Part shown: one piece after another, positions 42,393 through 51,562 of the stretch
Position numbering within the stretch: the stretch's first letter is position 1
Layout: the number at the start of each line of letters is the position of its first letter
Source: Anaerolineales bacterium UBA2181
Lineage (GTDB): Bacteria > Chloroflexota > Anaerolineae > Promineifilales > UBA4811
DNA: 64,000 nucleotides
Assembly: GCA_002328075.1 (NCBI GenBank)
Contig: DCVT01000028.1
Location: 1-64,000 of the forward strand
Direction of reading: 5' to 3'
The notes under the pieces: generated by a model
Seen by the model: the letters and a program-made list of their open reading frames with translations, nothing else
The model's database searches: none
What the model was told of the DNA's origin: nothing
Program-made: the position numbers and the translations under genes

Positions 42393-43409
42393 ATGTTGCC
42401 CAAGCTGGCAATTACCATGGGTGATCCGGCCGGCGTCGGGCCGGAGGTGGTGGTCGGGGCGCTGGCGGTTCCGGCGGTGGCGGCCGTCTGCCAGCCGGTG
42501 GTCGTAGGCGACCTGGATACACTGCGCCGGGCGGCCCGGATAGTCGGGATCAGCGCCGAGCTCCGCCCCTTGGCCGAGGTGGAGGATACCGCTTCGCATC
42601 CGGGGATCATTGCGGTGCTGCAGCCGCCCCGACTCGAGGTTACTCGCGTTCACCAGGGGCAGGTGAGCGCGGCCGCCGGCCGGGCGGCGCACGACTGCAT
42701 CGTGGAGGCCACCCGGCTGGCGCTGGCCGGCGAGATGGACGCGGTGGTGACTGCCCCCATCCACAAAGAGTCGCTGCGGGCCAGCGGCTGCCCGCATCCC
42801 GGCCACACCGAGCTGCTGGCCAGCCTGACCGGCGCGCTCCAGGTTGCCATGATGCTGGTGGCAGGTTCGCTGCGGGTTTCGCACGTGACCACCCATCTGG
42901 CGCTGCGCCAGGCGTGCGAACGTGTCCGTCAGGAACGTGTCTTGCAGGTGATCCGCCTCACGCATCAGGCGGTGGTGCGGATGGGGGTGCGGCGGCCGCA
43001 CATTGCGGTAGCTGGGCTCAACCCGCACGCCGGCGAGGGAGGGCTGTTCGGCCGGGAAGAGATCGACGAGATCTCACCGGCGATCCGGTCGGCGCAGGCC
43101 GAGGGGATCGATGCGGCCGGCCCCTACCCGCCGGACACGGTCTTTTACCTGGCAACGCAAGCGGCCGGGCCGGGCCGGCCGCCAATGGACGCGGTGGTGG
43201 CGATGGTGCACGACCACGGGCACATCGCGGTCAAGCTGATGGGGTTCATGGAGGGTGTGAACCTGACCTTGGGGTTGCCCATCATCCGTACGTCGCCCGA
43301 TCACGGCACGGCGTTCGACAAGGCTGGCAAGGGCACGGCCGATCCGTCCAGCATGGTCCAGGCCATTCTGCTCGCGGCGCGGATGGCTAAAGGACAGCGC
43401 GAGCGTTAG
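42393..43409 (+). CDS. PdxA-family 4-phospho-acid dehydrogenase (PdxA2-like)
   Basis: A 338-residue NAD-dependent dehydrogenase/decarboxylase. The N-terminus LAITMGDPAGVGPEVVVGAL is diagnostic, and the metal-binding histidines lie in HPGHTELLA, LNPHAGEGG and TSPDHGTAFD. Canonical PdxA acts in pyridoxal phosphate synthesis, but copies next to a DUF1537 kinase (PdxA2) oxidise 4-phospho-threonate/erythronate in catabolism. That pairing is what is seen here. It is the last gene of the operon. Confidence 0.88.
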   Translation: MLPKLAITMGDPAGVGPEVVVGALAVPAVAAVCQPVVVGDLDTLRRAARIVGISAELRPLAEVEDTASHPGIIAVLQPPRLEVTRVHQGQVSAAAGRAAHDCIVEATRLALAGEMDAVVTAPIHKESLRASGCPHPGHTELLASLTGALQVAMMLVAGSLRVSHVTTHLALRQACERVRQERVLQVIRLTHQAVVRMGVRRPHIAVAGLNPHAGEGGLFGREEIDEISPAIRSAQAEGIDAAGPYPPDTVFYLATQAAGPGRPPMDAVVAMVHDHGHIAVKLMGFMEGVNLTLGLPIIRTSPDHGTAFDKAGKGTADPSSMVQAILLAARMAKGQRER

Positions 43410-43796
43410 GCCGGTGCCGGGATTGTCTGGGTCGACGGGTGCATGGCTGGCAGCCGAACAACCGCCCCACTCAAGGCCTGTTCCGGTGAATGGTTCCGCT
43501 ATGACACCGCGTGCAGCTTGTCCGTGACAAGATGGCGAGGCGGTGATTTCCACCAGGGGTGAACCACTGGCATCGCCTCAAGCGTGGTCGCCTGCGAGCC
43601 TGGAGGCCGGAAGAAATGCCCGATGGTGATGTCAGCCAAGCAGGAGGCAGGCGGATCTACCCCTTCGACCCGGCCACTGGCGGCGCTCAATTGGGTCAGC
43701 GGCCGGCTCTCGGTGCCGCTGTCTGAGGCTATCGACCCGGTCAACGGCGAAGCTTCTAGGCTTGCGCAGCCTGATGCGGTGCAAGGAGCTCACGCG
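43410..43796. other. intergenic region, no supported gene
   Basis: About 390 bp after the second operon with no gene I can support; the only site seen is AAGGAG before the receiver fragment at 43797. Confidence 0.45.
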
Positions 43797-44039
43797 ATGC
43801 CTCTGAAGGTCCTGATCGTTGGTGAGGAGGACTTGGTTCGTGCTTCTACCGAGTTCCTCCTCGCGTCCCAGTATGGGATTGTAGTTGTGGGCGAGGTAGG
43901 TGGTGATCTTGGCGCTTTCTGCCCTGTCGGCAGCACAAGAGCGCTAGATCCAATCCTCCGTTGCAGACCAACTTGGGTTGACAGCCCCGGACCGCTGGCG
44001 TGTGATTTGATCGGTTCGTCTCGATATGTTGGCTTGTAG
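43797..44039 (+). pseudogene. truncated response-regulator receiver fragment
   Basis: ATG 43797 follows AAGGAG. The first about 35 residues, MPLKVLIVGEEDLVRASTEF then LLASQYGIVVVGEVGGD, match the start of a NarL/LuxR-type receiver domain, but with Glu-Glu at the usual acidic pair. The remaining 45 residues do not match and there is no DNA-binding domain. It ends just before the recombinase-site repeats, so it was probably cut by element integration. Confidence 0.5.
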
Positions 44040-44152
44040 TTGCCTGGGCCGGTGTTGACATTCAACTCTGGTCTAGAGAGGGCGTAGCATGGGGTGAGAA
44101 GAATTTCAGAGAGCGGTTTGGTGACATTCAGATTTGGAGCCGGAGCCTGGGG

Positions 44153-44194
44153 CTTCGCAAGCTGAATGTCTCGGGTTCGAATCCCGATACCCGC
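44153..44194 (+). other. tRNA 3'-half remnant
   Basis: The sequence TTCGCAAGCTGA, then ATGTC, then TCGGG-TTCGAAT-CCCGA, then TACCCGC-T is the 3' half of a tRNA (anticodon loop to discriminator); the acceptor strand would suit a tRNA-Gly-like GCGGGTA partner. The upstream half does not fold as a tRNA, so this is a remnant, the usual trace of integration into a tRNA gene. It is followed by a terminator. Confidence 0.55.
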
Positions 44195-44220
44195 TCAGAA
44201 TGGGAATTCTACCCATCAGA

Positions 44221-44251
44221 CCACTCCTGGCGGGTGGTTATTGGTGTTTTT
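44221..44251 (+). terminator. terminator after the tRNA remnant
   Basis: CCACTC pairs with GGGTGG around CTGGC (44221-44237), followed by a T-rich run ending in TTTTT. It fits a tRNA-gene terminator retained with the remnant. Confidence 0.45.
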
Positions 44252-44441
44252 GCCCCACCCAGACCCCAAAACGACCTATTGTTAGGGAGTGTTTCCCCTG
44301 ACATTCAACCTCGGAGCTGCATTTGACATTCAGCTCCGGCAGCTGGTTTTCAAGGCAACAGCGGGCAACGGCAGACCCTAGATTACGCCTTGAGGAGGTG
44401 CAACCACGAAAGGCAAAACAAAGTCTGTGCGGAGTCTGGGA

Positions 44442-45461
44442 ATGACAAATCTGACATTAGAAGCTGCATGCTGTCAATGCCAGCACTACCTGCTAGCCAA
44501 GAAACGGGAGAACTGCTCCGAGAGCAATATCGCGCTGTGCGACAACTGGCTGACGCGGTGGCGCGAGTTCCTCAAGGAGGGCTTTTCCGAGAGCCTGGGA
44601 GATCTGACGCTGGCCCACGGACGCCGGTTCTCTGATCACCTGCATGGCATCGGAGAACGCTTTGTCAGCCACCCCTGTGCCGATCCCAAGGAGGGTGGTC
44701 TCTCGTGCCATACTATTCATCAAGCGATCCGGATCCTGCGGTCGTTAGGGAGCTGGCTCTCCAGGAACGAATACATCGAGACCCATGTCTTCCAGGACCT
44801 CGAACTGCCGCAGCTGAAAAAGCGGGTGATCGAGGTCCTGACCGAGGACGAGATCCGCGCGATCCTCACCTCTATCGACGGGGCCACGGTTCTGGGAGCC
44901 AGAGACTATGCGCTTGTGGTTCTGGGCCTCGATACCGGTATCCTCCAGGGAGAGATGTGCGGACTCCGTCTGCGGGCGGTTGACTGGGATCGACGTCTCA
45001 TGAAGGTCAATGGGAAGGGCGACAAGGAGCGCATTGTGCCGCTTGGGGCGCTGGCCGAGGCGGCTCTGCGGTGGTATGTGGATATCTATTGCCCACAGCC
45101 GTACTATTCTGACGAGAATTAGGTCTTTCTGAGCAACGATGGCGGCCGGCTGACCGGAAATGGGGTCGTGCAGCTGATGCGCCGCATGGCGGGGCGGAGT
45201 GGCGTGCGGAGGCTGCACCGTCACCGGCTGAGGCACACCTTCACCGTGAACTACTGGATCAATGGTGGGCATATCGTGACCTTGCGGATGATCCTCGGCC
45301 ACGAGGACCTGGAGACGACGCGTATCCATCTGCAGCTGGCGCAGTCCCACGTGACGTTGCAGCACAATCGGTTCTCGCCGATGGACAACATGAAGATGGA
45401 TAGGCTTGGCAGAAGGTCGAATGGAAATCGTGGCAGGGGAAAGGCTAGGCACATCCGCTGA
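44442..45461 (+). pseudogene. tyrosine recombinase (phage-type integrase), inactivated
   Basis: One frame runs from ATG 44442 to TGA 45461 (339 codons) with an in-frame TAG at 45120-45122. The N-terminal SAM-like DNA-binding domain is present (ESNIALCDNWLTRWREFLKE). In the catalytic domain the His-x-x-Arg box (HRHRLRHTF) and GHEDLETT are kept. The first Arg is lost (DTGILQGEMCGL, where TGLR is usual), and the catalytic Tyr position reads His (TTRIHLQL). Three lesions make it a clear pseudogene. It sits beside a tRNA remnant and its likely recognition repeats. Confidence 0.85.
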
Positions 45462-45616
45462 AGCGCTGCGTGGCTGAGTGGGTGGAGAGGGCTCCGCTGC
45501 CGATGCTTGATTGGGAGATGTCTACAGAGGGGTTCCTAGCTTGAACCTGCAGTCTGCGGCTGGTTGTGGCTTGGGCGCGTGTGCAAACACGCGTCTGATC
45601 GGGGATACTTGTCGCC

Positions 45617-45938
45617 ATGAACCGAGGCGACATAGCGGATAAGCAATGGGAACGCTTGCAGCCGCGGTCGCCGCAAAAGCCCAAGACCGACCGCCCAGCA
45701 AACGATCACCGCCCCGTGGTGAACGGTGTTTTGTGGGTGTTAGGCACAGGCGCTCCCTGGCGGGAGCTGCCCGAGCGGTATGGCAAGAGTTCTCTCGCCG
45801 CAGGTCCAGGAGGCCACCGTCGTTGAGCGGCTGATCAATCGGCTCAAGCAGTTCCGGCGGCCCGCAACCCGCTACGAGAAGCGGGCTACCAGCTACGCGG
45901 CCATGATCACCATCGCGGCAATAGTGCTATGGGTGTAG
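45617..45938 (+). pseudogene. IS5-family transposase with internal deletion
   Basis: ATG 45617 starts MNRGDIADKQWERLQP, with WVLGTGAPWRELPERYGK following, the DUF4096 N-terminal part of IS5-type transposases. From 45819, in another frame, the gene's C-terminus is found (VVERLINRLKQFRRPATRYEKRATSYAAMITIAAIVLWV). The middle, including the DDE residues, is missing. Confidence 0.75.
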
Positions 45939-46056
45939 TTTGCATAGACGCCGTCGTAGACCGAAATCACCAGGAACGCTGCCCACCTTGGCAATCGCTT
46001 CTGAGCGCGAGTGGTGGTTGTCGTTTTCGGGTACCGCAGGTATCCACGAGCGAGGG

Positions 46057-46683
46057 CTATTCATCCCAATCCCGGTGCGCAGTAGCATCCTCATCCACCC
46101 AATCCTCTTCCACCCAGGTCATCCCTTTGCGGCCGGGAACTTTCCTCGTCGGCCCTGGCTTGTACCTGGAGCATGATTTGGGTCCATAGCAGAAGGCCTC
46201 AAAACGGTAACGCTTTCTCTGTGGCTGCCATGGGTCGATGATCATCGTCACCGGCATCCGGCAACCCCAAAGGCAATCCCTGCATTGAGTGTCGAAGGTA
46301 CGCGCTGCCAGACGGCGATGCCCACGATCACGATACGTCTGCAGGTCAGGAGGCACACCCTGCCAGGGAGGTGGCGAAGCACCCTTTCCCGATGCTCGGA
46401 TCAAGACCCGGAGCTTGCTGGCTCGATAGAGCTCAACCGACTCCCTTTGCGGATCAGCGGCCGGAACTGCCTCTCCCGAGACGTGGTCACCGACCCGGAA
46501 CACGTGTTTTGTCTGGGCGGCCTTGCCTATCCCAACCGAGAACTCGCGTTCCTCGTCGCCAATGAGTCCCTCGATGCGCAGACAATAACCGTCATAACTG
46601 TGATGGCGTTCGTCAAATGAGCGAGTGAGACGTATGCGCGGCTGAACAGAAGTGATTCGGCCAGACCATCTGATTCTGTCCAT
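46057..46683 (-). CDS. conserved protein of unknown function with C-terminal Cys/basic domain
   Basis: A 208-residue protein, ATG 46683 preceded by CGGGAG. The N-terminal half (RIRWSGRITSVQPRIRLTRS; FSVGIGKAAQTKHVFRVGDH) looks like an OB-fold-type beta domain. The C-terminal half has Cys pairs (DTQCRDCLWGCRMP and FCYGPKSCSRY) and then PGPTRKVPGRKGMTWVEEDW ending in acidic residues. This combination suggests a zinc-binding nucleic-acid protein. I do not recognise a named family or function. It is on the minus strand among mobile debris. Confidence 0.75.
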   Translation of the reverse strand: MDRIRWSGRITSVQPRIRLTRSFDERHHSYDGYCLRIEGLIGDEEREFSVGIGKAAQTKHVFRVGDHVSGEAVPAADPQRESVELYRASKLRVLIRASGKGASPPPWQGVPPDLQTYRDRGHRRLAARTFDTQCRDCLWGCRMPVTMIIDPWQPQRKRYRFEAFCYGPKSCSRYKPGPTRKVPGRKGMTWVEEDWVDEDATAHRDWDE

Positions 46684-47265
46684 CAGATACTCCCGACATG
46701 CTAACACAATGGGGTACCGTTAGTTTCAACACGCATAATATAACCCCTACGGTCACATTATGCACACCAAAAAACTCGGGAGAGGGGTTCCCCAGAGGGG
46801 GGGACTGCAGGGGCAGACAGAAAAACTACGCGAATGTTATTGAGGGGCCGGCCGGTACCCCCTATGCTTCATCCATGCCCATCACTACCTCTACTATGGT
46901 GCCTCCAGGCATGGATGTGGTTCTCAGATGGTGATTTCCGGCGAGATTGTGTGGTCGAGTGGATACGTCGGTCCTGCTGGCCTAGCATGTGGGATTCTGG
47001 CTCCCGCGGCCGAGGTATCTCGGGCTGGCCGTCTTCCGTCCTAATGGTAGGTCTGCGCACAAACCGGCGTTTGCAGCAACAGACTGGTCGGGCCGTCAGC
47101 GTCGATCCTATGTCATGATCGGGGATCGCTCTTGCGACCGGTTAGACGAGGCAATACAATCCGGCCGATTCTCTTTGGTTTGGAGTTGTTCAAAGATGGG
47201 CCTTCGAGGACTCACGAATGTATCGAATGGTGCGCTGAGCCGGAGTCAGAAAGTGAGGGGATTAG
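46684..47265. other. intergenic region, no supported gene
   Basis: About 580 bp with several G-runs (46796-46820) and short frames lacking ribosome sites. GAGGGG at 47255 is the ribosome site of the next gene. Confidence 0.45.
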
Positions 47266-47760
47266 GTGATTAATGAGATTGACGGGATAATCCGCGAATC
47301 ACTTATAGAACTAGTCGATTTCGTGTGGGCCACCAACTGGTACGGCCGAGAACGCGAAGTCATCAGCCTTTTCGCCTTTGGCTTTCTTCTGCCGCGGTGC
47401 CGGCCGGAGTCAGTCCTCCGACACCAGACTCAGGTTGCCATTGAAGGTGCTGTGATCCAGATCAGTGGGCCGAACAGAAAAAAGCTGGTGACCAAGGATA
47501 TGGTCATCTGGCCTGAACCTCTTATGAACGTCTGGGACGAGGATAGACAACCTGTCAACTACCCTGCGGCCATTCTGGAATGGAAGGCCAACAAGACCAC
47601 GGTGTCAAGCTATGACGTGAACTGGCTCCGCCAATTCTCCAGCGACCTTCCTGATTTCGTTGGATACGCTGTCTGTCTCGACGTGCTGCAGAGGCGGTTT
47701 CGTCTGTCTTGTACAAGGGTGCAACAAGGACAGGCCCACAACCGGTGGTTGCTCTTGTAG
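47266..47760 (+). CDS. uncharacterised protein with nuclease-like motif
   Basis: A 164-residue protein. GTG 47266 has GAGGGG 5 bp upstream. The fold is unknown, but WPEPLMNVWDEDRQPVNYP leads to AAILEWKANK, an E-x-K after a hydrophobic strand as in PD-(D/E)xK nucleases, with an Asp earlier. It could be a restriction-type endonuclease or a nuclease-like subunit. No close family is recognised, and codon use seems normal. It lies alone between two non-coding gaps. Confidence 0.6.
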   Translation: MINEIDGIIRESLIELVDFVWATNWYGREREVISLFAFGFLLPRCRPESVLRHQTQVAIEGAVIQISGPNRKKLVTKDMVIWPEPLMNVWDEDRQPVNYPAAILEWKANKTTVSSYDVNWLRQFSSDLPDFVGYAVCLDVLQRRFRLSCTRVQQGQAHNRWLLL

Positions 47761-48208
47761 TTGGCTGGTATCAGCGCTCCGCCCTGCGTATAGTCCAAAC
47801 CGCATTGGAGACAGGAGTCGCGGCGAATCACCTTGATGAAGACGTCGGCGCTACGTGGGCAATGCACTTCGGTTGATACGGAGACAGCATCTTCACTCGG
47901 TTCGAAGCAACCGTTGTCGGGTGTGATGCCGCAGTTTCAGCGCGAATGTCCTGTTCTATCGATAGAATCATCGCCGGGGAAGCATGCTCCGAATCACGCG
48001 GATCGTCCGACGATTCCCCTCAGATGTCGAGAATCTGCTCCTGCCCTCAGGATGAATCAGCGAATCAGTCGGGCCCGCAACCACATTTTCGTCGACCGGC
48101 TTGCGGTGATATCACTCGATGGCAGTATTCGATTGGGCGTGGCAATGCGTGAGTATTGGTGCCGAACTATGTGTGTAGAAGGCAGTCAGTAGCAGGATCA
48201 GTCCGGGC
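47761..48208. other. intergenic region, no supported gene
   Basis: About 450 bp between convergent genes. The open frame across 47833-48192 has no motif or good ribosome site and is not called. No terminator hairpin stands out. Confidence 0.45.
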
Positions 48209-49078
48209 CTACCGGTCTGATGCCAACAGCGACCGCTCCGCAAGGTAGAGTTCCAGGCGATCGATCCAGGTCTTCTGTTCGCTGCTGCACTGCTCCCTGT
48301 GGTCAGAGAGCCACTTGAAGATCTCTCCCCACGTGAGCCACCCAACCTTGTCGGGCGATAGCCCGCAAGCTCCATGGATCATGTATTCCGCCATCAGCGC
48401 CTCATACCTTTTTGGCGGATCGTGACGCCGCCGGTCTGTGACCAGCAAGAAGGCGAGCTCGTCCCCCTCGGTCGTCAACTCCCGTCCGGCATCGATCACC
48501 CTCGTAATCTGTTCCCGGCCGGAATCCCAGCGCACGTCGCTGGACACATCGCTGAAGAGCTTGGCCTCGAGCGCAACCAGTAGTCCTGGCGCTCGCATCA
48601 CCAGATCGAATTCGGTTGGACCCTCCAGCACCCAAGGATGCCTGCCGCGTATCTGACCATCTTTGATTCGCTTGCGGTACTCAACGCGATTTTTGCCGAG
48701 TTCCCGCAGGCGGTCGGGGTCCTGCTTTGCACCACGACTGGAGGCAACACGGGGGTCATCCAGATGCTCGAGTAGCCACAAGAGACGCGACCTGGGTGGA
48801 TAACCCTTTTCCCAGAAGCTCAATGCTGCAGAACCGGCAACCATCTGCTCGCAGCCGGACAGAGCCAGGAGACCCGAGAGCCAGCCAAGATTGGAGAAGT
48901 GGCGCTCGAGCAGGCGGAAGACACTCCACGTGACGGCGTCCTCGCTGTTACGACTCTCCAGATCGGTGCCTTTCTTGGTAGGTTTTCCATTCCGCCCCTG
49001 GAACAATGGACCGCCAAAGATCGGATCGTCGCATTCCAAGAGCAGTTGGCGGCAATATGGTTGGTGAAGATGGCTCAT
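48209..49078 (-). CDS. uncharacterised PD-(D/E)xK nuclease-like protein
   Basis: A 289-residue protein starting at ATG 49078 with GGAG about 10 bp upstream. Residues near the middle, EFDLVMRAPGLLVALEAKLF, show the Asp-...-Glu-x-Lys pattern of restriction-like nucleases, followed by SGREQITRVIDAGREL (a possible Gln/Arg helix). It lies third in a minus-strand group with the Schlafen-like gene and the membrane protein, so it may belong to a phage-defence module. Family and substrate are unknown. Confidence 0.65.
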   Translation of the reverse strand: MSHLHQPYCRQLLLECDDPIFGGPLFQGRNGKPTKKGTDLESRNSEDAVTWSVFRLLERHFSNLGWLSGLLALSGCEQMVAGSAALSFWEKGYPPRSRLLWLLEHLDDPRVASSRGAKQDPDRLRELGKNRVEYRKRIKDGQIRGRHPWVLEGPTEFDLVMRAPGLLVALEAKLFSDVSSDVRWDSGREQITRVIDAGRELTTEGDELAFLLVTDRRRHDPPKRYEALMAEYMIHGACGLSPDKVGWLTWGEIFKWLSDHREQCSSEQKTWIDRLELYLAERSLLASDR

Positions 49079-49211
49079 TTTCTGGTCTCCGGTTCTTCTG
49101 GTGTCAGGCGCTGTCACGGACTGCTGTTGGGAGCCACCAGGAGATTCACTTTGGTCACCAACAGCATAGGTCGGGTGGAAACACTAGGATTCAGGCATCT
49201 CCACCCGGATA

Positions 49212-50435
49212 TCATCTACCTTCCCACCACTCCTCAAATGGCCTTCCAGACCAATCGTACCCAAAGGCCCACAATATCGCCTCTGCAGCCTGCTTGACCG
49301 CGTCAAGACGAGCCTCGCCTGCCAGTACTTCGTCCACTGTTGTGTCGAGAACTGTGATGCTTGAATCATAGGATTGCTTGGTTTCAACCAGTTCCTCCAG
49401 TTCCCGTCCAATACTGTCCCGTGTTAGCGCCAGCGACACGCCTTGGGCGCGGGCGAGCTCAGCGTGCAAGCGTAACGGCCCAGACGCTTTGCCCGAAAAC
49501 ACCCTCTCGGCGAGGCGGAGAAAGCCATCGACTTGAAGCAACAGCTCCGCCACAGTGACGAATCGATTCGACCCGTGTTTAATGCGGTATTTGGCCTGGG
49601 AGAGAATGACGCCACTCTGATTGATCTCAACATACTCGCTCTGAGTTCCGGTTGTCTGCCGGTGGATGCTGGTGTGGAGACAATAGCCTCCAGGAATGCT
49701 TCGTCCTTCCCTTGCGGTTTCCGGAAATGGCCGGCTAATGTGTTTCGACCGGGCCATGCACCTCTCACCGGTCAGTAGGTTTCTGAGCTCTATAGGGCTG
49801 AAGGACAGGTTCCCCCGGAAGAAGCGGGGCTGAATCATTACAGTGAGCACCGGTATGTCCTCTCCAGCCATATGCTCCAGGACCCTAACGGCTCTGGCTC
49901 GCGATTCCTCAACGATGGTTGAGAGAAACTGATCGCCCTTCCGCCTTTGTTCAAATAACCAATCCAGCTCTTCCAGATCTGCAAGTCGATAGAGTGATGG
50001 GTGACTGTGACTATCTACCCGAATGTATATCTTCTGTCTATTGTCCACGGCATGTGGGGCCTGCTCGCTTGGCGCGAGGCGGATCATCACCACTGCCTTT
50101 CCGGCCATACCCTGGACTTCTCATGCCTCCACCTCCGGCAGGAGCGGTGGATAGACGGCTTGATAGGCGATGCTGGTCACCTTCTGGCGGAGGGAATCAA
50201 GGCCTCTTGGATTGTCCACGCCCACGATTCTGTCGGGCTTCCCCGTGCCAGGCTTTTCCGAAACACCCACCAGGATCGCGCCGCCCTGCGTGTTAGCCAT
50301 CGCGGCCATTACCTTGGCTAGGTCGTTGGGCCAGTCCTCTTTGTAGTCGAGGATCTCGCTATCCCTTCGGCGTTCGTCCACGAACTCCTGGATGTTCACG
50401 AAGTGTAGATCCGACAAGGCTTTTATGAATATCAT
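49212..50435 (-). pseudogene. AlbA_2/Schlafen-type protein interrupted by an in-frame stop
   Basis: Two same-frame segments join across a TGA at 50121-50123. The N-terminal part (50435-50124) has the AlbA_2 signature EILDYKEDWPNDLAKVMAAM then ANTQGGAILVGVSE. The second part continues as AGKAVVMIRLAPSEQAPHAV and YIRVDSHSHPSLYRLADLEE, the normal end of that domain, plus a helical C-terminal region of about 250 residues. Schlafen-like AlbA_2 proteins are linked to RNA cleavage or gene regulation and to defence islands. As written it would make a 104-residue fragment, unless TGA is read through. Confidence 0.75.
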
Positions 50436-50476
50436 TCTTCACCGCCACGAATAGTCTGCTGATGCCTGATTGGCAG

Positions 50477-50986
50477 TCAGGAGAGTTTCAGACTTTCTCT
50501 CGCTAGTTCAACCATATCGCCGATGCACCTGTCATATGCTGCTGATCGATCGCCTAGAACCTGATGGTACGGAGGATAATGCTCATCCCGCCCGGCCTCA
50601 ATCTGAGCGAGCTCTTTCTCTAGGAGCCGGAGCCTATCGACGGCCGGCCGGTCAATCAAGAATTCGCCGAGATCAATGGTTTCAGCCAGGACTCCTTTGG
50701 CTGACCGATAGTTCTTCTCAAGCTCATCTTTCGTCTCTTGGTCGAGAGATGTCTGGAGTGCGTGGACCACGAAAAACTCTTCGCACCACCGTTTCAAGTG
50801 ATGGAGCCCTTTCAGAATCTCGGAGTAGGCGTCGACCTTCCGGCTCCACAGTCTCCTTCCATGCTCTTGTGTGCGAGAGTAGAAGTATTGGATGGTTGCC
50901 CCGACGACAGCCCCAATGATCGCACCAACGATAGAAAGTGCCCCGCCGATGAGCAGAAGGTTCACAGATGTCTGGAAATCGCTCAT
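50477..50986 (-). CDS. small membrane-anchored helical protein
   Basis: A 169-residue protein, ATG 50986 after GGGAGGAGCGA. Residues about 9-32 form one transmembrane helix (LLLIGGALSIVGAIIGAVVG); the rest is charged and helical, suggesting a coiled cytoplasmic part (DQETKDELEKNYRSAKGVLA). No family is recognised. It is the first gene of a minus-strand group with the AlbA_2 and nuclease-like genes. Confidence 0.7.
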   Translation of the reverse strand: MSDFQTSVNLLLIGGALSIVGAIIGAVVGATIQYFYSRTQEHGRRLWSRKVDAYSEILKGLHHLKRWCEEFFVVHALQTSLDQETKDELEKNYRSAKGVLAETIDLGEFLIDRPAVDRLRLLEKELAQIEAGRDEHYPPYHQVLGDRSAAYDRCIGDMVELARESLKLS

Positions 50987-51179
50987 TCGCTCCTCCCACT
51001 TGTCCGAGTCTCTAGCGAAAGTATATCTGGATCTGTTCGCTGGTTCAACTGGCGACCCTTGGTTCGCGCGGATACGGAGGTGTCAGGTTGAGAGACGTAT
51101 TCCGTAGCGAGCGGAGCACCCGGCCGGGCAAGCCAAGGGTTGTTGCAACTTGACAGCCCATGCGCTGACGTAGAGTTTT

Positions 51180-51562
51180 GATCTATCCTTTGGAAAGCGT
51201 CATGTTTGCTTCCCAGGCTGGACCTGGGGGGCAAATCGCCTAGTATTATGAACTTGTGGGTAAGAGCAGTTCGCGATACAGTGTGGATGGCCACAGCGCC
51301 GATCACAAGGGGGCCATAGCCCCGTGGTCATAGCTGGAGGGAGCCAGGGTAGCCTCGTGACATCTCCCGTGGTCCGCCACGTCGGAAAGACTGAGGCCTC
51401 GCCCTGCTTGGCCGGACTCGCATAAAGGACGATGCTCCAGGCACCGTATCTGCCACTAGGCTGCGTCGCCAGCGGTTGCGAGGGGACGACTCCTTGGAGT
51501 TCGTCGTCGACTGTCCCCTGGCTCCGGGCCCATCCTATCACATTTTGCTAAGGAGGTCACAC
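51180..51562 (+). ncRNA. structured 5' non-coding region of the IS110 element (bridge-RNA candidate)
   Basis: The 380 bp before the IS110 transposase contain several hairpins. Examples are CCCAGG/CCTGGG around CTGGA (51212-51228) and a large nested one, AGGGGAC/GTCCCCT (51481-51519) with inner GACGAC/GTCGTC. Known IS110-group elements encode a bridge RNA in exactly this left-end position. Boundaries of the RNA and of the element are not determined. Confidence 0.45.

Larger units (their letters stand above)
44055..44339 (+). repeat. TTGACATTCARCTCYGG repeat array before the tyrosine recombinase
   Basis: Four direct copies (44055-44071, 44122-44137, 44299-44314, 44323-44339) and one inverted core (44161-44170) of a 16-17-bp motif occur within 285 bp upstream of the recombinase gene. 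The copy at 44122 and the inverted one at 44161 face each other across a tRNA-like remnant. They look like recombinase core or arm sites. Confidence 0.6.

Noticed and set aside
44111..44197. A complete tRNA gene before the recombinase
   Set aside because: The T-arm and 3' acceptor are good, but the 5' half gives no D-arm, the anticodon stem is poorly paired and the total length is about 10 nt too long for a class I tRNA.
27421..45122. General recoding of TAG as a sense codon
   Set aside because: Several intact metabolic genes end in TAG (for example at 10899, 16110 and 22613) with normal downstream starts, and the interrupted genes have other lesions.
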